Shown here: piece after piece, positions 24,313 to 33,283 of the stretch
Position numbering within the stretch: position 1 is the first letter of the stretch
How the letters are laid out: the number at the start of each line of letters is the position of its first letter
Source: Pseudomonadota bacterium
Lineage (GTDB): Bacteria; Pseudomonadota; Gammaproteobacteria; Steroidobacterales; Steroidobacteraceae
NCBI GenBank assembly: GCA_023391335.1
Contig: JAEWBG010000038.1
Coordinates: 1-64,000, forward strand
DNA length: 64,000 bases
Direction of reading: 5' to 3'
Program-made: the position numbers and the translations under genes
The notes under the pieces: model-generated
What the model saw: only the letters and a program-made list of their open reading frames with translations
Told to the model about the DNA's origin: nothing
The model's database searches: none

Positions 24313-24753
24313 ATGGAGCAATCTACGGCTCAGTCGAGCATGAATGAACAACGCGCGCTCGCTATCCTGTCGGCGCTCGCTGATGGCGTCAATCCAATCA
24401 CGGGTGAAGTGTTTCCCGCGGATAGTCCCTACCAAAGTGTAGAGATCGTGCGAGCGCTGGTGTTAGTAACCCGAATGCTCGAGTCGAAGAATCGAACGCG
24501 GCCAAGAACCAACCTGCCATCGAATGCCGGCAAGCCGTGGAACGATGCCGAAGATGAGCGCCTATTGCGCGAGTTCGATGGCGGGCAGCCGTTAGAAAAG
24601 CTCGCGGAAATGCACGGTCGAACCGTCGCCGGAATTCAGGCCAGACTCGAGCGGCATGGGCGGGTCAAAGCGGGTCAGAGTGGAGTGAATCCGTCCCGAA
24701 TGCGTTGGCAGCAGCGTCCACCGCAGCGTAACGGTGCCGCCGCATCTCGCTAG
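24313..24753 (+). CDS. small protein with Myb/SANT-like helix-turn-helix
   Basis: 146 aa. I do not recognise a named family for the whole protein. Residues about 13-55 (ALAILSALADGVNPITGEVF) resemble a segment often found alone in bacterial hypotheticals. Residues about 73-118 (KPWNDAEDERLL to ARLERHG) fit the bacterial Myb/SANT-like DNA-binding pattern of a Trp, an acidic helix, then AEMHGRT-x-GIQARL. The C-terminus is basic and Gln/Arg-rich. It has a weak upstream purine stretch (AGGAG at 24301). It lies between the CPBP and glycan genes and could be a local regulator (inference). Confidence 0.7.
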   Translation: MEQSTAQSSMNEQRALAILSALADGVNPITGEVFPADSPYQSVEIVRALVLVTRMLESKNRTRPRTNLPSNAGKPWNDAEDERLLREFDGGQPLEKLAEMHGRTVAGIQARLERHGRVKAGQSGVNPSRMRWQQRPPQRNGAAASR

Positions 24754-24767
24754 TCCGGTCCGTCAAA

Positions 24768-25565
24768 TCATTTCCGTTGCAGGGAATCGAGATGCTGATC
24801 GATTCCAGCAACGCACCGTGTAGCGCGCGTCCGCAGGGTTTCTGCAAGGAGAGCATCGAAAGGATTCGCCTCTGTGGGCGCGCGCGTTTCATGGTGGAGA
24901 TGAAAAGCGACGGCGCGGTGTCTCACGTAGTGACGTTTGACGCCGATGTGGAGCAACCGCGCAGCGAATTCGCGATCCTCGGGACCCCACCCCGTGAAGC
25001 GCTCGTCATACCCGTTCACCTGCAGTACGTGATCGCGCCAGAACGATTGGTTGCAACCCTGGATGCCACCGAGGGAAGACTTGATGCGGGACGTCGCCAT
25101 GCTGAGCAGCCGGTTGCGGATGGCGTATGGGCGCGGCTCTAGGCCTGGGCTCAGCGAGCTCACGGAGATCGAATGCGTCGCAAGCAGGCGTGCAGTCACT
25201 TCGCGCGACAATCGCGGCCGAGCGCCTTGAACGAAACAGTCCCGTCGCGCGCAGGCGACGTGATCCTGGATGAAACGGCGGTGCAGGATCATGTCGCCAT
25301 CGATGAGCACTATGTAGTCGCCGCGCGCCGCAGCAATGGCCAGATTGCGCGATCGCGCAAGTCGAAAGCCCAAATCGTCCTGCCATACGTGCTTAATCGG
25401 CAGCCTCGTCGCCCATTCCTCAACGATCCGCCGAGTGGATGGGCCGGAACCATCGTCAGCGACGATCACTTCTGTGGGCGGCAGGGTCTGAGCGGCGACG
25501 CTAGCCAATGTCAACGCCAGCGCATCGGGCCAGTTATAGGTCGTAACGATTAGGCTAACTTGCAT
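24768..25565 (-). CDS. GT-A glycosyltransferase, family 2 fold with galactosyltransferase-type C-terminus
   Basis: 265 aa. N-terminal GT2 fold: SLIVTTYNWP, VIVADDGS and the metal-binding DGD near residues 89-91. The C-terminal half has NQSFWRDHVLQVNGYDERF and GWGPEDREFAARL, the Glyco_transf_7C pattern that holds the acceptor and catalytic acid. I chose ATG 25565 because the fold begins there; the longer open frame has no family counterpart. It is divergent from the next gene, which uses the same GWG-ED motif. Probably builds a surface oligosaccharide at the inner membrane; sugar specificity unknown. Confidence 0.85.
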   Translation of the reverse strand: MQVSLIVTTYNWPDALALTLASVAAQTLPPTEVIVADDGSGPSTRRIVEEWATRLPIKHVWQDDLGFRLARSRNLAIAAARGDYIVLIDGDMILHRRFIQDHVACARRDCFVQGARPRLSREVTARLLATHSISVSSLSPGLEPRPYAIRNRLLSMATSRIKSSLGGIQGCNQSFWRDHVLQVNGYDERFTGWGPEDREFAARLLHIGVKRHYVRHRAVAFHLHHETRAPTEANPFDALLAETLRTRATRCVAGIDQHLDSLQRK

Positions 25566-25683
25566 CGAACCTAAGCAAAATGCTGCAACGAGAACTTGAT
25601 TATGTAGGCAAATCGCGACGCCTCTTGCCTTAACTTGCCTGCGTCCACGTACACTAACAGGTGCATAAGTTTGGAGTTCGATT

Positions 25684-26577
25684 TTGGCCGCCGAGAAAAT
25701 GGATCTGGTTGCTGACGCGCTGAACCGATGGTCGCGCCGCTGGTGGCCCAGTGTGCGCCTCGGCTGGGACCCGCTGCGCCACATCCGTGTCGCGGACCGC
25801 TACTTGCCCGTCAGTATCCGCAATTGGAAGCTGACGCCTTGGATGGCATCGCGTGTACTTGCCCGCCGCGTTGCTCGTCCGCTCGCTTTTTTGGCAGATC
25901 AAAAGCTCACTGTCCTCATCCCTTATCGCGACCGAGCCGCGCATTTGGCCAGGTTGCTCCCGACCTTGACTGACGAACTGCGGCGTCAGGAACTCGAGTT
26001 TCGCATCGTTGTGGTCGAGCAAAGTTCAAGCGCTCTGTTCAATCGCGGCAAATTGCTCAATATAGGCGCTCATTACGCCGCACCTTTTAGCGACTACTAC
26101 TGCTTGCACGATGTAGACGCGATTCCAATCGTGTCGAACTATGGGTGCCCCTCGCAGCCACTCAGGCTGGTCAGCAAGTTGATCACGCCATCGGGCGAAG
26201 CACAGCGCACCGATTACTATTTCTCAGGCGCAGTATCGATTCGCAAGGAACAGTTCTTCGCGGCGAATGGGTATTCCAACGAATACTTTGGGTGGGGCAA
26301 AGAGGATGACGATCTCTTCTTCCGCTTACTGCTGAGCGGATTTCTCTGTTACTACGATGCCCAAGGCAAGTTCTGGGATCTGCCCAATCCGAGCGGACAG
26401 CAAGTGGAAAGATCAATCGCGTTCATTCCCCCTCATTTGCGTCGCAACCGCCGCCTGCGGAGTCTGCTCGTGCGAGGGCTCACCGACCCGCAACGTGACG
26501 GTCTATCGACCTTGAAATACGAGGTCGTTACGCGCCACGTATATCCTGAATACGAACACATCACTGTGGCGTGGTAG
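25684..26577 (+). CDS. beta-1,4-galactosyltransferase-like glycosyltransferase (GT7 type)
   Basis: 297 aa with a TTG start seven bases after GGAG; an ATG five codons later is possible. The order of motifs matches animal-type beta4GalT: FNRGKLLNIG (119-128), HDVDAIP with the DVD metal motif (143-145), the acceptor-site YFSGAVSIRKEQFFAANGYS, then FGWGKEDDD (202-210). No signal peptide or membrane helix, so cytoplasmic. It shares a divergent promoter region with the GT2-like gene. Donor is likely a UDP-hexose; this is inference from family. Confidence 0.85.
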   Translation: MAAEKMDLVADALNRWSRRWWPSVRLGWDPLRHIRVADRYLPVSIRNWKLTPWMASRVLARRVARPLAFLADQKLTVLIPYRDRAAHLARLLPTLTDELRRQELEFRIVVVEQSSSALFNRGKLLNIGAHYAAPFSDYYCLHDVDAIPIVSNYGCPSQPLRLVSKLITPSGEAQRTDYYFSGAVSIRKEQFFAANGYSNEYFGWGKEDDDLFFRLLLSGFLCYYDAQGKFWDLPNPSGQQVERSIAFIPPHLRRNRRLRSLLVRGLTDPQRDGLSTLKYEVVTRHVYPEYEHITVAW

Positions 26578-26922
26578 CTGACGCCGGTGATGGCCGCTGG
26601 CCCTACGCGAATTTCGCCCTTCCCGCATGTTCCTCATTCGACCCGAGCTTGTAGATCCAGGCTCCAGCGTTCGTGCTTATTGGGAGCGGACGGTACCTGA
26701 GCAAACCGACCAAGCAGGCGCCTGTCTTTGTGCCGTGTTCTCCATACGCGAGCGGTATGCATAACACCTGCTCTGACTTGATATCATCCGCGGCGATTCG
26801 TGGCAGAGCATCGAGATTGAGCGATCGAAGCGGACGCCGTCCGGAGCCCCAACCTCTACGGATCTAATTCTCTTTGAACATCGCACCCTTGCGGGCTAGC
26901 GCAAGGGTGGTGAGATGCGCTC
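26578..26922. other. 345-base spacer before the Wzi gene
   Basis: No credible gene: short frames here lack start signals. The last 40 bases hold a perfect hairpin (26884-26909) at the ribosome-binding site of the Wzi-type gene. Promoter elements are not clear by eye. Confidence 0.6.
26884..26909 (+). promoter_or_regulatory. 10-bp perfect hairpin at the wzi ribosome-binding site
   Basis: CACCCTTGCG pairs perfectly with CGCAAGGGTG around a 6-base loop. The 3' arm runs into GGTGAG, the only Shine-Dalgarno-like sequence, which ends about 9 bases before ATG 26923. The structure could mask or present the site and so tune translation. No T-run, so a terminator is less likely. Confidence 0.55.
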
Positions 26923-28944
26923 ATGAAATTCGAGATGCAATCTACTTTGAAATGGAAATGCGCCGGTTCAGCGTCAGCGAGCGTTGCAAGACTCTTGATC
27001 GCAGGCGGCTTTGCTTTCTCGCTATTAGGCTCTAGCTGCGTCAACGCGCGTGGGGTGAGCCCATACCTCCCGTTGAACATTTCGCCGGAGATCGAGCGGC
27101 AGATCGAACGCGTGATGATTTTGGCGGATCAGCCGGTGATGTCACGACCGATTGCCGCTGCTCAAGTTTTGGACGCGCTTCCAGCTGCGTGCGAAAAGGA
27201 CCCGGCGCTGTGCAAGCGCGTTAGGCGCTTTCTCGATCGGTACATGGCGCGCGCGGGAATCGTGACAGCGAGCGTGGATGTCGCAGCCTCTAGCGGCGAC
27301 GGCAATCCCACGATGCCCAACCAACAAGGCCGAGCCATTGATGACGCGTGGGGCGTTTCAGCGGAAGGTTACTGGCAGCCTTTCGATCATCTTCTCGTCA
27401 GCGTCGGGGGCACGGCTTACGAAGGCAACGCAACGCCCGCGGGTACGTTGGTGAGCCTAGGCTTTTCCAAAGCTCAGCTCGATATCGGATATCGCAAGCA
27501 TTGGTTCTCGCCGTCGCCCGAAAGCAGCCTCCTGATGAGCACCGAAGCCGAGGCGCTCCCGTCGGTGACGCTATCCAACTACGAGCCGCTCACTCGATTC
27601 GGGATTCGTTATGAGATGTTCCTCGCTCAAATGGACTATTCCGACAAGATCGCGTGGAGCACGACGGGTACTGTGGGTTATCCGAAACTCGCGGGAATGC
27701 ACGTATCGATTGAGCCTGCTGTCGGTTGGTCTCTCGCGGCGAATCGTTTGATGCAGTTCGGCGGCGGCGAGCGCAATCGCGATTCGTTGAAAGACTTCGC
27801 GCACGCGCTCTTCGATCCGGGCCGCTACGACAATCGCAATGCGGCCCTCACTCAGGATCAGGAGTTCGGCAATCAAGTTGCTGCGTGGACGAGCACGTTT
27901 ATTTTCCCTGGCAAGACACCATTTTCCGTATACCTCACCTACGCAGGCGAAGACCGTTCCTACGAAGGCAACTACCGGCTGGGCAATTCGGCGCTCTCGA
28001 TTGGAATCCAGTTCCCTTCGTTGTGGGATCGATTCGATCTCACGTACGAAGCGACTGACTGGCAGAACGCTTGGTATGTGAATGGCCTCTACGGAGATGG
28101 TCTGACCCAGGATGGCCACGTGCTCGGTCATTGGGGTGCAGATCAGCGCGTCTTCGGCGATGCGGTCGGAGCGCAAACACACACGTTGCGAGTGGGTTGG
28201 GAGCCTGCGTTCGGCGGGTTGGCACAATTGGTTGCGCGCACGATCGCAAATGAAAGCTACTCGTCGTACCCCTACGAACGCGGTTATGACGTCGCGCTCA
28301 GTTATTCGCGTAGCCTGCACGGGTTAACTGCAGGTGCAGAATTGCGCGCGGGAAAAGACGTCTTCGGCGAAAGCTATGCTCGCATCGATGGATTCATGCG
28401 GCTGGGAGACGATTGGCAGACGGGCGGCATCGGCGGCGGTGGCGATTACAAGCGGGAGCATGGAGCCGAGCTATTTGTCGATGCCGGCGTGAACGCGAGC
28501 AATGTCCTGATCCGCTTGGGTGATGGCAGCGACAAACGCACTACTTCGACGCAAGTTGCGCCTCACATCGGATTGGGTGCACGCCGTCAAGTTTCCTCGA
28601 ACAGCGATCTTGGCGTACGACTGGAAGTGGATCGCGTCGAGGACAACACGTTGCTCGCTGTGCGAGCGCTCGATTATCGATACCGCTTCGACAGTCCTCT
28701 CGCGCTCAGCGTGTTCGTCGGTGCAGCTCGCTACAATCTGGCAACGCCGGCCTATGGCTATTACCTCGGCGCAGGCTTTCAGTGGCGCAATCTGTTCGAT
28801 CACATCGACGTGGGTGTCGACTATCGATACGCGGACAAGGTGGCACGCGATAAGCTGTTGCCAAGCGATCCGGCAACAGAGCCGCGGCCGGACGAGTTCT
28901 TCGATATCAGCGGCACATCGTTGTCGATTAGTTATCGCTTTTGA
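26923..28944 (+). CDS. capsule assembly Wzi-family outer-membrane protein
   Basis: 673 aa. An N-terminal signal (hydrophobic about 20-42) is followed by an N-terminal helical segment (SPYLPLNISPEIERQIERVM, typical of Wzi), then an 18-strand-type beta-barrel. Family hallmarks: GYRKHWFSPSP, LMSTEAEALPSVTLSNYEP, and DNRNAALTQDQEFGNQ. It ends in SYRF, with the terminal aromatic Phe used for BAM-dependent insertion. Wzi proteins bind capsular polysaccharide at the surface. No wza/wzb/wzc lie in the window. The last 17 bases overlap antisense with the GT32 gene. Confidence 0.85.
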   Translation: MKFEMQSTLKWKCAGSASASVARLLIAGGFAFSLLGSSCVNARGVSPYLPLNISPEIERQIERVMILADQPVMSRPIAAAQVLDALPAACEKDPALCKRVRRFLDRYMARAGIVTASVDVAASSGDGNPTMPNQQGRAIDDAWGVSAEGYWQPFDHLLVSVGGTAYEGNATPAGTLVSLGFSKAQLDIGYRKHWFSPSPESSLLMSTEAEALPSVTLSNYEPLTRFGIRYEMFLAQMDYSDKIAWSTTGTVGYPKLAGMHVSIEPAVGWSLAANRLMQFGGGERNRDSLKDFAHALFDPGRYDNRNAALTQDQEFGNQVAAWTSTFIFPGKTPFSVYLTYAGEDRSYEGNYRLGNSALSIGIQFPSLWDRFDLTYEATDWQNAWYVNGLYGDGLTQDGHVLGHWGADQRVFGDAVGAQTHTLRVGWEPAFGGLAQLVARTIANESYSSYPYERGYDVALSYSRSLHGLTAGAELRAGKDVFGESYARIDGFMRLGDDWQTGGIGGGGDYKREHGAELFVDAGVNASNVLIRLGDGSDKRTTSTQVAPHIGLGARRQVSSNSDLGVRLEVDRVEDNTLLAVRALDYRYRFDSPLALSVFVGAARYNLATPAYGYYLGAGFQWRNLFDHIDVGVDYRYADKVARDKLLPSDPATEPRPDEFFDISGTSLSISYRF

Positions 28945-29758
28945 AATATCGCCGCCATAGTCGTTCGAACAGCGATTCTGACGGGAAACGCCCATCCTTA
29001 TCGAAGCCGCGTTCGCGGCGAAACATTTCATTCCAGAGATGGATCGCTCTGCTGTTGCTCAACAACTCGGCATTGTCTTGCAGGGAGGTATCGAACGCGG
29101 CACGCCATGCCTTGTAGTGCAACGGATAAAAGTGCCAAAACGGCTGCGCACGTTCAGCGATCCCAAAATAATGGGCCGCACGCGTAAAGCCTTGCGGACC
29201 GTACTCTCCCCAAGCCACATTGCCGCGACGATTGAACAGTAACCTACGCTTCAACTTGCGGCGACGCGTGCGGGAATTGTCATACGGCAGCCATCGATTC
29301 GGATTCTCGCAGCACTCCGCCAACCATTTCGCAATTGTGTGTCCTTTCGGTAGTCCAAGCAGCGCGTTGTTGATGATCTCGCTGTCCATCCAGCCAAACA
29401 CTTCCGCCGTGCTATACCGCAGCGGCTGCAAACAAATCATGTCGGTGTCGGACCAGATGCCGCCTTGCTCATATAACAATCGATAACGGAACAAGTCGGC
29501 AAACGCGGCGATCGATCCGGACTGGGTGTGATGAAATATCGCCGACGCTGGAAGCGTCATGCTCGCATCGATTAACTGCACCCCTGCGGGTACGCCTTTG
29601 ATCTCTTCATATGCGTGTAGCCGGACTTCGTGCCCATTGGCAACGAAGGAGGCCATGCTGAGCCGCTCGATGCGCGATAGCGGGCGGCCATGCCAAAACA
29701 TCTGGATGGTGGGCAGGGACGCAGGGTTCAAAGCGCATGCGGAGCTCGCGTCCGACAC
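28928..29758 (-). CDS. GT32-type glycosyltransferase (DXD sugar-binding)
   Basis: 276 aa with a GTG start. Starts MFWHG near residue 20, then the family core FADLFRYRLLYEQGGIWSDTDM, whose DTD (104-106) is the metal/UDP-sugar motif. The C-terminal IHLWNE is the usual His-Trp site. No membrane helix. It begins six bases after the hemL stop, so it is probably expressed by read-through from hemL even though it belongs functionally with the glycan genes. The conserved N-terminus needs a start upstream of the first ATG, which supports GTG 29758. Acceptor unknown. Confidence 0.85.
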   Translation of the reverse strand: MSDASSACALNPASLPTIQMFWHGRPLSRIERLSMASFVANGHEVRLHAYEEIKGVPAGVQLIDASMTLPASAIFHHTQSGSIAAFADLFRYRLLYEQGGIWSDTDMICLQPLRYSTAEVFGWMDSEIINNALLGLPKGHTIAKWLAECCENPNRWLPYDNSRTRRRKLKRRLLFNRRGNVAWGEYGPQGFTRAAHYFGIAERAQPFWHFYPLHYKAWRAAFDTSLQDNAELLSNSRAIHLWNEMFRRERGFDKDGRFPSESLFERLWRRYFKSDN

Positions 29759-29764
29759 TGCCGA

Positions 29765-31033
29765 TCACACTCGCTGAAAGGCGCGCCGAGCCGCAGCAAT
29801 CGTTTCGTCGATGATGACGCTCGAATGCGCTGCGGATACAAATCCGGCTTCGAACGCCGAAGGCGCCAAGTAGATACGTTCCTCGAGCATGGCGTGGAAA
29901 AACTTTTTGAACCGCTCGACGTCGCACGCAGTCGCTTCGCGGAGATACCGAACCGGTGATTTGTCAGTGAAGAAGATGCCGAACATCCCGCACACGTGAT
30001 TCGTGCTTAGCGGCACACTGGCCAATTTGGCGGCGGACTTGAGCCCCTCGATGAGTTGCGTCGTGCGCTCGGCAAGCTGCGCGTGAAAGCTAGGGGCACT
30101 GATCGCATCCAACGTCGCGAGACCCGCCGCCATGGCCACAGGATTGCCGGAAAGCGTGCCTGCTTGATACACGGGGCCGAGCGGTGCGATGTGCTCCATG
30201 ATTTCTCGCTTGCCGCCGAAAGCGCCAACCGGCATGCCGCCGCCGACGATTTTTCCCAGGGTGGTCAGATCGGGTTTGATTCCATATAGCGATTGAGCAC
30301 CGCCCAGCGCCACGCGGAAGCCGGTCATGACTTCATCGAAGATCAATACCGTGCCGTGCTGATCGCAGACCGAGCGCAGGGCTTCGAGAAACCCCGGCAC
30401 CGGCAACACGCAGTTCATGTTGCCTGCGATCGGCTCGACGATCACGCAGGCGATATCCTTGCCCATGTCGTTGAACAACTGCTGCACTTGAGCGATGTCG
30501 TTGTAGGCGAGTGTGATCGTATGCGCGGCAAGTTCCTTCGGCACGCCGGGTGAGGTGGGTACGCCGAGCGTGAGCGCACCGGATCCTGCTTTCACGAGTA
30601 GCGAGTCCGAGTGGCCGTGATAACAGCCTTCGAACTTCACGATCTTGTCTCTGCCGGTAAATCCGCGCGCAAGACGAATCGCGCTCATCGTCGCTTCGGT
30701 ACCGGAACTCACCATGCGAACTAATTCGATCGAGGGCATTAACTCGCGGATCTTGCGTGCGAGCCGCGTTTCAATCTCCGTGGGGGCGCCGAACGAAAGT
30801 CCGAGTGCCGCGCGCTCTTGAACCGCGCGAACGACGTCCGGATGTGCATGGCCGAGAATCATCGGTCCCCACGAGCCGACGTAGTCGATGAATCTGCGTC
30901 CGTCCGCAGATTCGATGTAGGGCCCGTGCGCGCGTTCGATGAAGACGGGTTCGCCGCCGACGCCCCGAAAGGCACGAACGGGGGAATTCACGCCGCCGGG
31001 AATAACCTGACTTGCTTCGCTGAAGAGTGACAC
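29765..31033 (-). CDS. hemL: glutamate-1-semialdehyde 2,1-aminomutase
   Basis: 422 aa. It makes 5-aminolevulinate for haem in the C5 pathway, PLP-dependent. PVRAF near the start, SSGTEATMSAIRLAR (PLP phosphate site) and IFDEVMTGFR are visible, with the Schiff-base lysine near residue 261 in TLGKIVGGGMPVG. Length is normal. It is divergent from the rubredoxin gene, a conserved arrangement. An 8-mer inverted array separates the two. Confidence 0.96.
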   Translation of the reverse strand: MSLFSEASQVIPGGVNSPVRAFRGVGGEPVFIERAHGPYIESADGRRFIDYVGSWGPMILGHAHPDVVRAVQERAALGLSFGAPTEIETRLARKIRELMPSIELVRMVSSGTEATMSAIRLARGFTGRDKIVKFEGCYHGHSDSLLVKAGSGALTLGVPTSPGVPKELAAHTITLAYNDIAQVQQLFNDMGKDIACVIVEPIAGNMNCVLPVPGFLEALRSVCDQHGTVLIFDEVMTGFRVALGGAQSLYGIKPDLTTLGKIVGGGMPVGAFGGKREIMEHIAPLGPVYQAGTLSGNPVAMAAGLATLDAISAPSFHAQLAERTTQLIEGLKSAAKLASVPLSTNHVCGMFGIFFTDKSPVRYLREATACDVERFKKFFHAMLEERIYLAPSAFEAGFVSAAHSSVIIDETIAAARRAFQRV

Positions 31034-31084
31034 GCAGAGGCTCTCGATCGAAATGGACGTTGAGTGTAAGGCGGACGGTGGAAG

Positions 31085-31193
31085 GTGAGGAAGTAATGGA
31101 GTGAGGAAGTGAAGCGCGCGGGTTCTAGCAGGAATCTGGCGTCAAGTGCCGCTCCTCACTCACTCACTTTCTCACTTCCTCACTGTGTCACTT
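31085..31193. repeat. octamer array in inverted arms between hemL and rubredoxin
   Basis: Left arm 31085-31114 repeats GTGAGGAA-type units every 8 bases. Right arm 31153-31193 repeats the complement (TTCCTCAC) every 8 bases. About 38 unrelated bases lie between. It is the same unit as the perfect array at mpl but degenerate. It lies in the shared promoter region of two divergent genes. Confidence 0.85.
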
Positions 31194-31254
31194 GAGTCCG
31201 CGGACGCTTCCCGCTTTAATCCGCGCTCCAAATTTGAGCGATGCTTCCGATCCA

Positions 31255-31419
31255 ATGAAATCGTACCTGTGCGTCATCTGCGGCTATATCTACGAGGAAG
31301 AAAAGGGCGATCCGGTGGCCGGGATTCCGCCAGGCACGAAGTGGGAAGACGTGCCGTTGTCTTGGCGCTGCCCTGACTGCGGCGCAGGCAAAGAAGATTT
31401 CGAAATGATTGAGGTTTGA
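31255..31419 (+). CDS. rubredoxin
   Basis: 54 aa. One-electron carrier with a single Fe held by four cysteines: Cys6 and Cys9 (CVICG), Cys39 and Cys42 (CPDCG). Aromatic core residues Tyr11, Tyr13, Trp30 and Trp37 are conserved. I chose ATG 31255 because canonical rubredoxins begin MKxYxC; the frame is open further upstream but that segment lies in the repeat region. Redox partner (e.g. an alkane hydroxylase or rubredoxin reductase) is not in the window. Confidence 0.95.
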   Translation: MKSYLCVICGYIYEEEKGDPVAGIPPGTKWEDVPLSWRCPDCGAGKEDFEMIEV

Positions 31420-31532
31420 GAGTAAGGACTAGCGGATTGCGATCGTGACTAGCAGACGGGGCCTCGCATGAGCACTGCGAGTTGCTCTTCCTCTTCTAGT
31501 CACTAGTCACCAGTCACCAGTCACTACTCTTA
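31420..31532. repeat. heptad array (ACTAGTC family) in inverted arms
   Basis: Left arm 31420-31457 contains GACTAGC-type units; right arm 31494-31532 has five regular 7-base units (CTAGTCA, CCAGTCA). About 36 unrelated bases lie between. The right arm reaches into the stop codon of the convergent TraB/GumN gene. Related arrays occur at 38.1, 46.9 and 51.0 kb. Confidence 0.85.
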
Positions 31533-32411
31533 CATCTGCTCCACCTTGTATCCCTTGCGCTGCAGAAGATCGATGACACTGTCCTTGCCGACCAAGTGCA
31601 TCGCACCGACGACGACCAGATAGTCCTTCGATTTCCCGAGCAGTTGCTCGATTTTCGGCACCCATTTGCGATTGCGGTCGGTGGTGAGCGGCTTAATCAG
31701 ATCCGGGTGTTCAGCCAGATCCTTGGTAAGCACCTTCGCCAGCCCAGCCGAATCGCCGGCTCGCCACGCATTCAATAGAGAGTCGACTTCGTCGGAGATG
31801 TGCTCGGCGTCATCGAGCATGTAGCTCACCAGTTCGCGCTCTTGTTTGGGCGGCAAATTGGCGAGCAAGCCGAGTTGCTCTTGGAGCGTTTCCAGTCCTT
31901 CGATCGGCTTGCGATCTTGAACCGCCCGGGCGGTCAGGCGCTTCTCGACACCCGATTCAGGATCAAGACCCACCGCGCGGAGGTTCAACTGCGCGAGCGT
32001 AAGCCCAGCGAACCATGGCCGCAGATGCACCAGCATTGAGGCATCCATCCCTAGCTTCTTAGCTTGCGAGGCGAGCTCGCTGTACACCGATTCGCCCAAG
32101 ACCTTATCCAGGGTTTGGTCGGGCGGAAGCATCCCAAGCTGCATCACGACTTGTTGTGCCTGCACCGGATCGAGATCGTCCATGTCGATTTCCATCACGA
32201 TCTCTTCGGCGTCCTGATACGCATCTTCGATGGCGGACGGAAGCTTCTCGTCGGGACTTAAAAAGTGCACGGATCCGAGTAGATAAACGGTGTTGGACTT
32301 GCTGTGCAGGGCCCACAAGCTGTGATGGGTGGTTGCGTCCTTCGCGACGCTGACGCTTGCGCCTAGAAGACCTGCGATAACAACGAGCGGCTTGAGGAAT
32401 CGGCAACGCAT
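31530..32411 (-). CDS. TraB/GumN (TIKI-like) family protein, exported
   Basis: 293 aa. A signal peptide (LKPLVVIAGLLGASVSVA) precedes the family's two signature repeats: YLLGSVHFL early and LVVVGAMHLVG late, whose Gly-x-x-His residues are the proposed metal site. IVMEID supplies conserved Glu. Eukaryotic TIKI relatives are metalloproteases, so a periplasmic peptidase role is plausible; the bacterial role is unknown. Not part of an exopolysaccharide locus here, despite the GumN name. Confidence 0.85.
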   Translation of the reverse strand: MRCRFLKPLVVIAGLLGASVSVAKDATTHHSLWALHSKSNTVYLLGSVHFLSPDEKLPSAIEDAYQDAEEIVMEIDMDDLDPVQAQQVVMQLGMLPPDQTLDKVLGESVYSELASQAKKLGMDASMLVHLRPWFAGLTLAQLNLRAVGLDPESGVEKRLTARAVQDRKPIEGLETLQEQLGLLANLPPKQERELVSYMLDDAEHISDEVDSLLNAWRAGDSAGLAKVLTKDLAEHPDLIKPLTTDRNRKWVPKIEQLLGKSKDYLVVVGAMHLVGKDSVIDLLQRKGYKVEQM

Positions 32412-32509
32412 GGAGGCTCCCGCTGAGAGCGTGCGAGCATAGCCGATCGCGCTGCTGTGCCCGACGGACTAGAACCTATCGCGGCTCACAAGGGATTTTG
32501 AGATAGGTT

Positions 32510-33283
32510 CTAGGCGACGATGCGTTCGGCGTAGCTTTCCAGCCAGCAGACTTCGGTCGCGATGGAGCCATCGGCCCTGAGCTCCAGGACGCGATAGCCG
32601 GGCGGGCGATTGTCGAGCGCGAAGTCATCGCTCTCGGGAAGGAATTGTGCGCAGGTTGCCGGTGTGGCCATGAAACGGGCGCCGTAGACGAAGCTGTCCA
32701 GTGATTGATGTACGTGCCCCCATAGCACTCCGCGGACATTTGAGTGTTCGCGCACCACTTGGATGAACGCGTCGGAGTCTTCGAGCCCGACGCGATCGAG
32801 CCATTCGCTTCGCATCGCGATCGGCTGATGGTGCATGCAGATGAGCACGTGCGCATTGCGGTTCGCATGCAACGTCTGACGCAGTTGTTCCAGCTGGTCA
32901 GTACCCAACGCACCTTTGGCGCTGTTGGGAATCCACGAATTCATCATAACCACCAGCCAACGGCCGAACTGAGTCGCGCCGCCTACGATGAACGGCGGAT
33001 CGGCGAGCGCGGTACGCATGTGATCGGGGAGATCGTGGTTACCTGCCAGGCACAAGACGGGGACCTTCGAGCTGCCGAAAGAGTGACGGATCCAGCGATA
33101 CCCCGCGGGGTCGTCCTGCACGAGGTCGCCCGTAAGCAGGACCGCATCCGGATTTGGGCAACGCCGCTGAGCATCCGCCATCGCCGCGTGCAATGCGGGC
33201 AAGCACGCAACGCCACGGAGCCGTCCGCCTGCATCGCCGAACAGGTGCATGTCACTGAATTGTAAGAGGCGAATCGAGTCCAT
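32510..33283 (-). CDS. cpdA: 3',5'-cyclic-AMP phosphodiesterase, calcineurin-like
   Basis: 257 aa. It would hydrolyse cAMP to AMP and so damp CRP signalling. Metallophosphoesterase motifs in order: SDMHL (D-x-H), GDLVQDD, GNHD, a conserved His pair (MHHQP), and GHVHQSLD. I chose ATG 33283 because CpdA starts a few residues before the D-x-H motif. The in-frame extension to 33370 has no match. Other class III nucleotidase-like substrates are possible. Confidence 0.88.
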   Translation of the reverse strand: MDSIRLLQFSDMHLFGDAGGRLRGVACLPALHAAMADAQRRCPNPDAVLLTGDLVQDDPAGYRWIRHSFGSSKVPVLCLAGNHDLPDHMRTALADPPFIVGGATQFGRWLVVMMNSWIPNSAKGALGTDQLEQLRQTLHANRNAHVLICMHHQPIAMRSEWLDRVGLEDSDAFIQVVREHSNVRGVLWGHVHQSLDSFVYGARFMATPATCAQFLPESDDFALDNRPPGYRVLELRADGSIATEVCWLESYAERIVA

